From: Chondrus crispus
Lineage: Eukaryota; Rhodophyta; Florideophyceae; Gigartinales; Gigartinaceae
Length of the DNA stretch: 64,000 bases
Assembly (NCBI RefSeq): GCF_000350225.1
Contig: NW_005179012.1
Coordinates: 62,001-126,000 of the forward strand
Direction: 5' to 3'
Shown: piece after piece, positions 31,920 to 41,503 of the stretch
How positions within the stretch are numbered: position 1 is the stretch's first letter
How the letters are laid out: the number at the start of each line of letters is the position of its first letter
Notes under the pieces: generated by a model
Database searches by the model: none
Seen by the model: the letters and a program-made list of their open reading frames with translations, nothing else
What the model was told of the DNA's origin: nothing
Program-made: the position numbers and the translations under genes

Positions 31920-33391
31920 GATGCAGACGTTTCTAGGATACCAGCAATAGATAAAGTCATCTGTAGTGGGCCGATAGCCAGCCTGGATCTTGAAAACGCA
32001 ATTTGCTCAATGAGCTTCAGAGCTCGAAGACACAGCAGGAAGTCGCATCGGGGAATACATTGTAGATATTCACTGTGGTTTAGAGAACGGTGAGCAAAAT
32101 TGTCCAAGTCGGAAATCGGCAACTGCTCCCTATTGTTGCAGACAGGGAAGAGCTCTGAAATATTCTTTCCAGATTCAGAAGCAGCCACGTTCCAGGACGC
32201 TAATTGCTTATTCGAAGCCATTTCTAGAACAACCGAAGCCCACAACTGTTTTGGAATTGCCGTAATTTCATCTGAGAGTAGCCACTTTCCAGTACGATAA
32301 ATATCCTTGTTGTCTACAAACCGTCTGCATACTTCATTAAACTTCGCCCGCCTGTCCTTTGGTAAAAGAGAAACATCATCGCCGGAAGATAGAGATATGA
32401 AACTCTGCACCGTGTCTGGGAGAGCCGCATCTAGTGCATAACATCGCAGTTTTCTTGAGAGAGAATATAAATGAACGTTCTTAGCAGATAGAACTGATCG
32501 CAAACGAGACTCAATAGTCTTGTTGCATACGTTCGTACTACCACTTCCGTTTTGTTCAACAAGATTTAAACGTGACTTAAACACCTCACGGACTGGGAGG
32601 AAGCGGGAACGAGGAACATTCGGGAAAGGTGCAACAACCTTCTTTCTCAGTCGCTGGGCTTCTTGCGAGGCGGCCTCATTCTCGGAAATGAAAACGGATT
32701 GCGTGTCAGAAACACATAACGCATTCAAAACGCAGTCAGCTAGACATCTGTCAACGACGTCCAGAAGGTGAGTAGAATCAACTGCTGGCCTTGTTCCCAG
32801 AGCTCCTTTGCTCACAATGTATCTACATGCACCACAAGCGTATCTTCCACAAACCTGCTCACCAGTCAGTAACCCCATAGAAAGCACCGAAACAGACTCA
32901 TGGAATTCATAGAATGATTCTGTTTCTTGCAGTGTGTGCCTCCCATACATCGGCAAAGGTCGCAAATTAGAACTTGTCCCACTACAACCCTTATGGAAAA
33001 ATACACAGAATCCGTGCTTGTTACCACTGCGAGAGGGCTCATACTGTGATGCCATCTTCATGGCATGTCTTGTATGATGGTAATGTATGTTGCAGAATCT
33101 TTTCTGCGCGATACTCGCAAGAAGGAAACGCGCGTCACTCATGCCAACTTTCGACCTTTTAGAAAGCTCAAGACAAAAAACCTCTTGCGCTGGACGAATA
33201 TAAACGGGCAAAGTTAGCAATTGAAGATTCTTGTACAAACGAAACTTGCTCAGTTTCCTCAGATCCTTCCCAACGGGCACGTCCCAGCCTTTCACAAATG
33301 TAACAAACATGTATATCTCGAGAGGAGTTAGGGTTGCACGTGCTTTCCACGCCTTTAGGGCAGACGCAGACTTTCTTGTGCCTGCGGGCAT
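31736..33391 (-). CDS. Academ-like ORF 1b: Cys-containing helical protein
   Basis: 551 residues, in-frame ATG at 33391. The first 70 residues overlap the Cys-rich frame upstream, which looks more genuine there. From about residue 75 this frame is the coding one (ELSKRSKVGMSDARFLLAS). A CGRYACGACRYIVSKGALG block near residues 183-201 may bind zinc. The end overlaps the next ORF, whose DNFDI motif replaces this frame near 31795. So both ends look like frame switches inside one long gene. No known catalytic motif was found. Confidence 0.45.
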   Translation of the reverse strand: MPAGTRKSASALKAWKARATLTPLEIYMFVTFVKGWDVPVGKDLRKLSKFRLYKNLQLLTLPVYIRPAQEVFCLELSKRSKVGMSDARFLLASIAQKRFCNIHYHHTRHAMKMASQYEPSRSGNKHGFCVFFHKGCSGTSSNLRPLPMYGRHTLQETESFYEFHESVSVLSMGLLTGEQVCGRYACGACRYIVSKGALGTRPAVDSTHLLDVVDRCLADCVLNALCVSDTQSVFISENEAASQEAQRLRKKVVAPFPNVPRSRFLPVREVFKSRLNLVEQNGSGSTNVCNKTIESRLRSVLSAKNVHLYSLSRKLRCYALDAALPDTVQSFISLSSGDDVSLLPKDRRAKFNEVCRRFVDNKDIYRTGKWLLSDEITAIPKQLWASVVLEMASNKQLASWNVAASESGKNISELFPVCNNREQLPISDLDNFAHRSLNHSEYLQCIPRCDFLLCLRALKLIEQIAFSRSRLAIGPLQMTLSIAGILETSASWTSVLHALGIVTSYDSTEKLRKRLVAEREQSCEGAFENVKLEDRWLLFKWTTSIFTLCIA

Positions 33392-33689
33392 TGCAAATTA
33401 CAGGCCACCCGATCGTAGCTGAACGACAATTAGTGCAAAGACGGATCTTTCCTGCTGTTCTTCCTTTGAAGGGATTAGATAGAGGTGAGGTATCAATCTT
33501 GGTTCGCTTCAGTAGATCTTTATCATTCAGAATGACAATGGTAGTTGGCCTTTTTCTGTTGTTTTCTCCACAAGCCTCACAGGCGCCCTCCTTTGAGACG
33601 TTCCAAGGGTCCGAACTGACATTCTTACTGCTATTCTGCATTGCCACAAATGCGTCCGGCTCTCTTGAATACTGAGATTCCGTGGACAT
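33168..33689 (-). CDS. Academ-like ORF 1a: Cys-rich N-terminus
   Basis: The ATG at 33689 opens 173 residues with paired cysteines: CEAC, CTNC, KVCVC and CYIC spread over about residues 36-131, a likely multi-zinc DNA-binding domain. The frame ends at a TGA just after an AAAAAA run (33175-33180). The downstream frame picks up coding by a +1 shift at that run. It lies about 160 bp inside the nested inverted-repeat element at 33845. This is the best start candidate for the whole transposon protein. Confidence 0.55.
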   Translation of the reverse strand: MSTESQYSREPDAFVAMQNSSKNVSSDPWNVSKEGACEACGENNRKRPTTIVILNDKDLLKRTKIDTSPLSNPFKGRTAGKIRLCTNCRSATIGWPVICNARRHKKVCVCPKGVESTCNPNSSRDIHVCYICERLGRARWEGSEETEQVSFVQESSIANFARLYSSSARGFLS

Positions 33690-33844
33690 ATGCGTAATAC
33701 ATCTGCGAATACAGACACCCTTGTTTGCACACCGACGGATGTGGGTGAGAGCAGAATTGACATGTTGAAGTGTCGGTTTTACTTAAAAGGCGCCAAACCT
33801 GGACGGAGAACTTCAAATTGTGATGTTTTCGGAAAGGCGGGAAA

Positions 33845-34736
33845 TGGGTGCATCCAGAAAATAACACTGTATCACTCGACTACTTTTTTGACCAATCAGC
33901 GACCGATAAAGTGGTCGCCGGCTGACTACTTTTGAACATCTGATCAACCCCTCTCGACCCCTCTCCACTCCACCACTCCCGCACCACTTCCCATTCCATC
34001 CTTGCGCACTGGAGTTCCACATTCCAAGACCCCTCTCTCGAGCTGTCGGTGATGCCCGCTTCGCCAATGCCCTTTCAGAATAGCCGCAAGCACACTCTGT
34101 CAGCTCTAGCAGTATCGCTAGCAGCTCTGACGACATGTCTTGTCGCCCGGAGGAGGACAACAATGCGCCGCAAGCGCCGTCATCGCAACAAGAACCCAAA
34201 GTACCCTTCACCCAGCCATTATTAGCCCTCGCACACAGCGGTCCACTCCTTGGCGCGTGCTTCTCTCGTTCGGGAAAGACTCCGACTTCCTTGTATCCGT
34301 AAATATCACGAAGCCCTTACTGCTAAACAGTATACTTCTTGTTGCTTCCTTCGCCAGTACTGAGCTCCTCCTGGTCAGGTGTCGAGCGTTTTTTGGGGGT
34401 GCGTGGGGAGTTTGGCGTGGATGGTGGCTGAGGGAAAGGGGTAGCTTGAGAGGGAGGATCGGATCCGTCCAAAAGGGATGCCATGTTGAGATGACAGTGT
34501 CAGAATGCGGGCGCCAGGTTTGAGGAGGAAGGTGTGGCTCGCTTTGGGATTAGGGGATGGGGAGGTTGTCGGCGAGTGGGGGTGCGAGTGGGTGTACAGT
34601 TCGCAACATGTTCCAACTGGGGTGGAACCGCCACGGAAGGGCAGTGATGGAGTGCAAGAGTGGTGGGGACAATCAATTTTTGAAACTATCATACAATGGT
34701 AAAGTGTTTTAGAGTGCTATTTTCTGGATGCACCCA
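33845..34736. mobile_element. 892-bp inverted-repeat element nested at the 5' side of the Academ-like transposon
   Basis: Ends 33845-33868 and 34713-34736 are inverted repeats (TGGGTGCATCCAGAAAATA then CACT) with one mismatch in 24. The interior has overlapping frames without recognised domains and changes from C-rich (33950-34010) to G-rich (34395-34660). No convincing target duplication is visible. It may be a non-autonomous element or an internal part of the host transposon. Confidence 0.6.
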
Positions 34737-34797
34737 ATCTCAGAACATGTACTTATGATAATCTCGATTTCCGAATTTTTACTAAGCTGACGGACTG

Positions 34798-34801
34798 TTA
34801 A
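34798..34801. repeat. TTAA target duplication, right
   Basis: Duplicate of 26858-26861. The LTR resumes at 34802. Confidence 0.9.
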
Positions 34802-34871
34802 GGCTAGTCGCCGCTCGCCGTCGTCTGTGCGTGGCTGTGATGCGTGTACTACGTGTATGGTTATCATCACA
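34802..34871 (-). repeat. Copia-1 5' LTR, outer part
   Basis: 70 bp match 22296-22365 except the terminal base. It is followed by the target duplication GTGTT. Confidence 0.9.
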
Positions 34872-34876
34872 GTGTT

Positions 34877-35613
34877 AGCACCACAAACACAAGCTTCATC
34901 GGAATATAACACAAGACTTGCTCTACTAGCCTAGTAATCTACATGAATGTATGTAGCACAGTACACCGAGTGGAGCCGTAGCTCGCCGAAAGGGGTTCCG
35001 GAACCCGTTTCTTACAGTCCAGAGGCTCATCATTAGTTCGTGACCAATGGTCCATTCTTGTATCGTCTTCAATACGACGCGGTACTCCATGCGAGAAAGT
35101 CTGACGAACCTGTGCATGCACATAATCAACTCTAACCGCGAACTTGTGTCCTTGGCCTTGATATGATAAGCGACGTGCGGCTGTCCATAAAAAAAGGTTT
35201 GCGACTCGCTTCGGCAACATATAATTGTCGAGCGATTCTTTGTCCCTCTTCTTCTTGCCATATGCATTATTTTGCAATGCCCAAGGAAGAGAGGGAACGA
35301 GATGACTAGAGACCTTTTCCTGGATAACGCGACCATGAATTTTGAACGAATTGTATTGTTCTGATAGATATGCCTGAGACGTTTCTGGAAACAAGATTTT
35401 TCTAGCAATGCAGATAAACTGTTTACTTTTTCAGGTTTCGCATTGAACACAATCGGGAAGTTTCAAGCTACGAATTCATTGCGGCAATGCACATATTTCT
35501 TTTCAACTGGATGCCTCGGCATTCATTGGGAAGGCACATAAAATATTTGTGATTGTGTTGCCCGAAACTTGCGACAATGTGACAAAACAGCAACTCGTCT
35601 GGCAAACCCTTCA
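34877..35613 (-). pseudogene. Unassigned minus-strand frames; 3' edge is the Tc1-like relic
   Basis: Positions 34877-34920 read VLYSDEACVCGANT and join 22239 across Copia-1 (see the Tc1-like relic). Further upstream, two overlapping minus-strand frames, 34926-35450 and 34939-35394, each exceed 150 codons. Neither has a motif I recognise, and they cannot both be real. They may be the degraded N-terminal part of the same transposase. Confidence 0.35.
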
Positions 35614-36081
35614 CTACCTAGTTGCACGAGGATTCTTCTTCGATCCGTCAGAAGCACTACCCTGGATTGCACATTTCATGGTTGCTTGTTCCTTTTCTGC
35701 TTTCCGTTTCATTGCTTTGCGGCGTGCATCCTTTTGCCTCTCCTCACTTCGCTGTTGCTCAGTAAGCATCTGCCGCTTCTTACGCTTTCGGTCCGCATCT
35801 CGCTGTCGAGAAATATTTCGCTTATCTGGAGTTAGGTTCTTTCTCCATTGTCTCTTCTTCTCGTTCTTTAAACGCGTGGTTTCATCAGAATGTGGAGTCC
35901 CGACACGTGCAATCGAGGAGTTTTCGACCGGAGCTGACTGCTCTGAGCATGCTTGAACACAGGGGATATCCTTCTCATGAACTATAGTCGCCAAACTCAT
36001 CGGGCCGGGTCGACCGCGGAAGCGACACGAGGAGGTTCGGGGTGAGGATTTCGAGGGGTCATTGCTTTGAGCGTTGCTCAT
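35614..36081 (-). CDS. STPR-repeat basic protein, paralogue
   Basis: 155 residues from the ATG at 36081 (MSNAQSNDPS); the frame extends upstream only with a GTG start. Residues 72-94 and 95-117 are two 23-residue repeats and a third begins at 118. RDADRKR is present here and DADRKRR in the paralogue at 14471-15055, both at the start of the second repeat, and KKRQWR/RKRQWR stand at the same place in the first. The N-terminus is Ser/Pro-rich and differs from that of the paralogue. It lies between the transposon nest and the host gene island, on the minus strand with no close partner. It would act in the nucleus if the STPR assignment is right. No expression signal was identified. Confidence 0.6.
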   Translation of the reverse strand: MSNAQSNDPSKSSPRTSSCRFRGRPGPMSLATIVHEKDIPCVQACSEQSAPVENSSIARVGTPHSDETTRLKNEKKRQWRKNLTPDKRNISRQRDADRKRKKRQMLTEQQRSEERQKDARRKAMKRKAEKEQATMKCAIQGSASDGSKKNPRATR

Positions 36082-37960
36082 TCTTCTATTGGGGTCTTGA
36101 ATCTGCGAATGCGGATGTGAAAGGTTGGATGAATGTCTTGTCCGGCTGGGTATCTGCGCTATATCTCCGTTGCTGCCGGGGGAAAGAAAAGCCACAGAGC
36201 AGAGGTGTACCCGACTGGAGGAAGACTCATACGCTATGCTTTATGCGATGCAACTGTCCTTTGGAAGGCCCTGGTTTGCGTGGGAACTTTTTTCGTACGG
36301 TGGACAAGAGGGAGACAGAAACTTATTTTGTGATTTGAATACGGGTTGCGCTGGGTCTTGTTTGAGAGCCGTGGCCTCCGTTTTTTAACGCTTTTCTTGT
36401 AGTTTGCTATTCTGGGCCCGCCCGGTCTATTGATATTGAACGGGATCCATTTCTTTATATAGTAATGGGGGGCTTGAAACGATCCACCTTCAAGTGGTGC
36501 GCCTCCAATGCGAAGGACTGATTCCACGTATGTTTCCTCCAAACAGGGTTAGAATGTGAGAGAATAATGGTGTCATTCCGAAGACTAGACAGTTTGCGAT
36601 CTCAAGACGACGACGGTAACTGTCTCCGATTTTGAAGACATTAAGTTGAGACAGCAGCAAAAGCATGTCGTTCGTGGGTGCATTGAGAGATCCATTCGTC
36701 GTTGCGATGAAAAATCATTTCCCTCATTCGATCCAGAAACATATATCTGCAAAATTGCATTTGTGTACGTACAGGAGGGACCTGCACTAGTGTGGAAATC
36801 TTAAGAAACCATTTATGGAAGGGCCACTGCGCTCGTGGAATGATTTCTTCTTGTTTGAGAGGCTTAGCCATTCTCTATATTTCAAGACCGGGCGCCATCG
36901 ACTATGGAAGGACCAAAGGTACTAAACGTTTTCTTGCTAAACAGAAATTGGATTTCGTTTTGGAGTCATATTGGGGTCCCCACGTGGTATGGTTTCTACG
37001 TTGAACTTTTTGCAGAACCATGCCATGGCAGAGTGACGCGTGTTTGCATGCCAAAGAAACCGTAAGGCAATCGCTGGAATTTAAATCTCAACCCATAGTC
37101 AAGCCGCTTGACTATAGGTTGAGATTTAGATTCCTTGACTCAAGCCCGACACATACTGAGTGGCAGAAAGAACTCGGCCCAAGCAATAGCAGGTTCACTC
37201 GGTTTCATTGAGTTTATTCATTTTGCAGTTCACACGAGGTCTTGAGAACGACAAAACTTGAAAGACACCGAACTAGTCAGTTTTAGATCGTCAATTGAAG
37301 TAAGGCTTTGGCTACTGCGGCTCTTCCAACCGGAGAGTTCAAATCCATGATATGGCGTATCGGAACAACCTCTGTCCAGAAAATCCAAGGCACAGCTGTT
37401 TCGAATAGCTGTTTTTTAGATGAGATGAACCGTGGTCCACCAATTTTTTTGTGGAAAGACACTCAGTGTTCCAAACAAAAAAAAACTCCTTGTCGCACAT
37501 CCTGGACGGGTTCCTAGGAACAGACAGCCTTATCGCTCGGCTGGCAGCGCGGTGAGGACGAGGTTTCGTCCTTACCGCTGTAGGAAACGTGGCCACGTGT
37601 AGGACACACGTGGTCACGTGTTGGATGTGTGACGGCTTTGATCTGCAGATCAGGTTGGCAACAAATCCGTTTCCCTCCTATTATTCTGTGAGAAAGTAAG
37701 TCTCCCATCCACGTCTGCAGCGCTCTCCAAAAGCCTTTGCATCGGAGTCTGTTTGCTACTTGCTCCCCCTTCCATTCTTATCTATGGAGAGTTCGTTGCT
37801 GTGCGCATTAAAGGGGAAATTTTTATCGCCTTCCCGCTGGCGACAAGCACTCGAATAGGTGTCGAGAACAGCATCTGTTGACGCCTTGACATCATCTCAT
37901 CCTCACACGTCAACATAGTCTCGAGGTTTGCCCATTTGACAAAACGACCTTTACAACTCG
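36082..37960. other. Intergenic, no gene recognised
   Basis: This holds a hairpin at 37082-37128. The last 200 bases before 37961 are the likely promoter and leader of the zinc-finger/SAC3-like gene, but no TATA box is obvious. Confidence 0.5.
37082..37128. repeat. Hairpin, 22-bp arms, 3-base loop
   Basis: Arms 37082-37103 and 37107-37128 pair with one mismatch around the loop CCG. The arm core is CTTGACTA. Confidence 0.92.
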
Positions 37961-40381
37961 ATGACAGGAGGAAGATATTTCTCTGGCTTTGAAAACTCTG
38001 CCTCTAGTGACGGTCAACCACACAGACAGCCCGATACCCATAGCAGCCCTCGTGGAAACGATCGCTCGCGTAGTCAACCTCACTCTAACGATGGAGCATA
38101 TCGGCAGCGTGAGGGCGGAGGGTCCGCGCATCGTGTGAAAGAGCCCACATTTCGAGAGCTCTTCGGAGAAGGGGGGCGCAGAAACCGGGGCCGCGGAGCT
38201 TGGCGTGCGAGAGGCTCCTACGCCTCACACCAGAATCGTGGGGGCCCTAGTAGGGGGTACGGCGGAAATCACGCTGCATCTTCCTATGGGTCATGGGGGT
38301 CTTCGTATGATAGAGATGGTACGGAGAGATATGGCCGGCCACGTCAGTCATATGAACAAAGGGAACGCGTGGGAGTTGGGGCTTCGCACGCCGATTCACA
38401 TCATCGTGAGGATATGAACAGGGATTGGCGTTCTGGTTTGACGACGCCGCCGTCGGGGAGAGGGTCGGGGCTTCTGTTTGCGTCGGCTAGGGTGCCAAGA
38501 CCGGCGCCAGTTCCGGAGCATGACGACAATTTGACATCTAGAAAAAAGAGAAAGTTTGTGCCCGGGGGTCGAATCGGTAAGTATGTCAAGGCACAGGAGT
38601 TTCTGACAGTATCTTTGTACTGTGACGTTTGTGAAAGAGATTTCTACGATGAGAATGCCAAAGCGTTGCATGACCGGAGCAAGGATCATCTCGACAACCA
38701 CATGAGGATGCGAAAAGCCGAGATTGAGGCCGCTACTCAAAGCAACGTGAAGGATGAGAAAAAAATTGAAGGGAAACCAGTGGTACGAGCGATTGGTCTA
38801 AAAGAGATGGCTGCATTCGTGAAAGAGCATGCGGCAAAATGGACCAAGTCCTTTAAGGGATGGGCGAATAGATCCATCGAGGGCGCCAAGGCAGCTGCTG
38901 ATGCGGCAAATGACCAAAACATTGTCGCTTCGGTGCAACGAGAAATTCTATTCGAGTTTAGGTATCACACGGACAACTGCACCATGATGCAGGAAAGTTG
39001 GGGCCGGAAGCCAGCCGCAACTGGTATTCATTACCGCCAGGCACAGCCGTCCGTGTTCACGGATAGGGTGTTCTCGGAGAAAGAGAAAAGAAAGATGGAC
39101 GAAGAGAGGAGACAAGCTTTGTTGACGCATCCATCATCCACCGACCTGGCAGAAATTGTATCGGCTGCACCGAACCCCACTGTGGAAGAAGTCCGAGACG
39201 ATTTAGTACTAGCTCCAGAAGTGCAGGGCGGAATTTCGTCGGCTGCCAAGAATCCTACTTCAGCTCCTAGTGGCAATGAGGACATTGAAAGAGTTAACGT
39301 ATCGAGTGATCGAATTCGCGAGCCCAACCAACTTGCACTTCCTGAGAGACAGATCATAGAGGCACCGGTTAAGGTTTCCTGGAAATTATCGCAAGCTGCC
39401 TGTGTCTTGTCCTCAATTTGCAATTCTGGTATCAGTGAAGCTGTTGCTGTAAGATACAGACAGAGGTTTCCGAGAACATGGAGAACATCGAAATCCCACA
39501 GCGGTCAGGTCCCAAACAACGATTTGGTCATGAAGTATAGGGACTTGCGATCGAAGTACGAGTCTCAGGAGTTCGACTATAATTCATGGCGGCGAGGCCT
39601 TGACGAGGTAATATCGGGGTTTACTGCACAAGAGAACAGGATCGGATCATTAAAGCAGTGTTTGCATATGCAGATTGACGCAGCCATTCGGCGAGGTGAC
39701 TGGACGGGGTGCACAATTTCTTGCGCTCACGTGATTGAGTTCCACAACTCCCATGACAGTTTTGAAGAAGGGGACGGTGAATACATTGGCTATTGGATAA
39801 TTTCTGGCTTATTCAAAGCACAACACGGCTTGCAACCTAGGCTCACTTCTCGGGCAAGACAGAAACGGTTGTTTTCTCTGGTGACAAGGCTAAGGGCCTT
39901 ACCACCCGGTGTCATGGATGACATGTTTGTTGACCACGCATACGCGATGTTCAAGTGTGCAGTTTCTAATAACTACTACCAATTTTGCCAACTGCAAGCG
40001 GACCCAATGGTCGATATGAAGACAGGGGGTAACTTCAGACGTATGACGGAAAAGGTGGGAGACTTTGTACGCGAAAGGGCACTCGTTACAATGACCATGC
40101 TGAGTGGGATCACTAACGAAGGCTGTTATTCAAACCCGATGGCCGTTGACTTCGAGTTTGTGATGAGATCTCTAAAATGGTCGAATCAATCGGGCGAGAA
40201 GAACATTTCTGAGTCCCGAAGATTCATTGAAGGTCTTCCCCAAGAAATTCGGATCGACGACACGTATCCAGAGTTGATGATGTTGCTGGTTAGCTCGCAT
40301 CGGGCTGTGCTTCAATCCAGCGAAGTGGTGGATGTGGACACTTTGGCGAGGGTTGTGCCGAATGCCTTTGAGATCCAGTAG
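37961..40381 (+). CDS. RG-rich, U1-type zinc finger protein with SAC3/GANP-like C-terminus
   Basis: An uninterrupted 806-residue ORF starting ATGACAGGAGG. Residues 1-150 are rich in Gly, Arg, Ser and His with RGG-like words (NRGRGAWRARGSY), typical of RNA-binding low-complexity regions. Near residues 222-244 is a U1/matrin-type C2H2 finger, C-x2-C-x12-H-x5-H (CDVC ... H ... H). A charged middle follows. Residues about 560-800 are helical, with QCLHMQIDAAIRRGDW, YIGYWIISGLFKA and MFVDHAYAMFKCAVSNNYYQFCQLQ, the layout of SAC3/GANP (THP3/LENG8-like) domains, which act in mRNA processing and export or splicing. The finger is directly visible; the SAC3 call is from pattern only. Confidence 0.7.
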   Translation: MTGGRYFSGFENSASSDGQPHRQPDTHSSPRGNDRSRSQPHSNDGAYRQREGGGSAHRVKEPTFRELFGEGGRRNRGRGAWRARGSYASHQNRGGPSRGYGGNHAASSYGSWGSSYDRDGTERYGRPRQSYEQRERVGVGASHADSHHREDMNRDWRSGLTTPPSGRGSGLLFASARVPRPAPVPEHDDNLTSRKKRKFVPGGRIGKYVKAQEFLTVSLYCDVCERDFYDENAKALHDRSKDHLDNHMRMRKAEIEAATQSNVKDEKKIEGKPVVRAIGLKEMAAFVKEHAAKWTKSFKGWANRSIEGAKAAADAANDQNIVASVQREILFEFRYHTDNCTMMQESWGRKPAATGIHYRQAQPSVFTDRVFSEKEKRKMDEERRQALLTHPSSTDLAEIVSAAPNPTVEEVRDDLVLAPEVQGGISSAAKNPTSAPSGNEDIERVNVSSDRIREPNQLALPERQIIEAPVKVSWKLSQAACVLSSICNSGISEAVAVRYRQRFPRTWRTSKSHSGQVPNNDLVMKYRDLRSKYESQEFDYNSWRRGLDEVISGFTAQENRIGSLKQCLHMQIDAAIRRGDWTGCTISCAHVIEFHNSHDSFEEGDGEYIGYWIISGLFKAQHGLQPRLTSRARQKRLFSLVTRLRALPPGVMDDMFVDHAYAMFKCAVSNNYYQFCQLQADPMVDMKTGGNFRRMTEKVGDFVRERALVTMTMLSGITNEGCYSNPMAVDFEFVMRSLKWSNQSGEKNISESRRFIEGLPQEIRIDDTYPELMMLLVSSHRAVLQSSEVVDVDTLARVVPNAFEIQ

Positions 40382-41503
40382 GGTGAGTCGTCACTCGGAT
40401 GAGAATCATTTCTGAAGGTCACTAACCGCTCGGACGGTTTTGTTGGCGAAGGCGAGCGATCAAGAAGCTACCAGTGAACGTTAGAGCGTTGCTCGGCTCA
40501 TTTTCTGTGAGACTAGTGCCTTCTTAAGCTTTTCTCTGCGCTGCGCATTTTTCCCCAATTTGTCATATGATGTCATCACAGACTTGTGAACTAAGTGAGC
40601 TACACGATTTTTCTGTATGTCCGTGATCATTTGGGGTGTGAGTGACAAAGTTATTTGAACCTTCACGTCCCAACAGTGTAAAATATGAAATCAAAGCGCT
40701 TCAGAGATGGTGCTGTTCAAGGCATTAGACGATGCGATTAGTAACAATTACCATGCCACTGGCTGACTATCTTTTCTAATGTGCAAACAAGCCGTGCTGT
40801 TCAAGATTAAGTCATGCGAATAGTCGAGGCAAGGGCTTAATTCACTTCCGGGACAGAAAGGACTTTGGCAGGAGAAATAGCGCACCGCTGTGACGGCAAA
40901 CGGTACGGGAAACAAATGAGATGTAGCTTGGCTTCCGCTGTACCGCAAGAAAAGAGGTAGACGTCTGAGACAAAAACAAGTCGAAAGGGCTGATGAACGG
41001 AAGAAGAGAGTAATAACTGCTGGACTGTTGCACTACTGTAGCTAGCTGGCTCTACAGTACTAGCTAGAGGGCTTGGTTTAGAACAGACGAGTTATGTGCA
41101 TTCGATCACACGGATGAGCGCGAATGGCCGCCACCGAGGCTGCGTCTACATTGAGACGTCACCGTCTGCATTGCTGTCATCTAGATTAAAAAGGAAAAAC
41201 TTCGGCTTCTATCCTTACAGTGATAGCAACAATTCTTCTACACGTGAACACTGCATGGCCACTCCAACCGTTGAGAAAGTCTACTTTTCGCTCTCCCCAC
41301 CTTCGTCATTGATTCTCATCACGCGTTGTCGTATTATTAACAAGAATGAATGAGTGCTGACGGTAACGCGACGCCAACGAAAGCATTCAAAGTGAACTTC
41401 GCGGAATGCGTCCCATGTCATCTTTGTCTCACTAACTCATCCACTGCCGCCGCAACTGTCACGACACACCCTCCGGCTCCAGATTTTGCTCACGCCCGCC
41501 GTC
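40382..41503. other. Intergenic
   Basis: A minus-strand frame at 40481-40666 (61 codons, GTG start) is Lys/Arg-rich and could be a relic. No family is recognised. The region before 41504 is the DOP1 leader. Confidence 0.4.

Larger units (their letters stand above)
26862..34797 (-). mobile_element. Complete 7.9-kb DNA transposon, Academ-like (XPG/FEN nuclease), in the Copia-1 5' LTR
   Basis: Terminal inverted repeats CAGTCCATCAGCTTA (26862-26876) and its mirror at 34783-34797 differ at one of 15 bases. Directly outside lie TTAA duplications (26858-26861 and 34798-34801). Removing the element and one TTAA restores the LTR exactly. All large ORFs run on the minus strand from 33689 to 27540: a Cys-rich N-terminus, a middle protein, a nuclease with XPG/FEN-like motifs and a CXC-type Cys cluster. 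An XPG nuclease domain beside a Cys cluster is the mark of Academ transposons, which have 3- to 4-bp duplications. A Kolobok-like or unnamed family is the alternative, as TTAA is also their target. A second inverted-repeat element sits at 33845-34736. Confidence 0.85.
22240..34871 (-). mobile_element. Ty1/Copia retrotransposon Copia-1, interrupted by a 7.9-kb DNA transposon
   Basis: The element begins TGTGGTGATGA and ends ATCATCACA, flanked by the 5-bp target duplication GTGTT (22235-22239 and 34872-34876). The left (3') LTR starts at 22240. The right (5') LTR is split into 26806-26861 and 34802-34871 by the element at 26862-34797. The two LTRs agree at every compared base (56 of 56 and 69 of 69) except the last base of the 126-bp alignment, so insertion was recent. 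The order integrase, RT, RNase H after protease is the Copia order. Confidence 0.93.

Noticed and set aside
33170-33185. Programmed -1 frameshift at a T-TTT-TTG type run between the first two Academ-like ORFs
   Set aside because: The run fits the slippery pattern, but the downstream coding frame is reached by +1 (or -2), not by -1.
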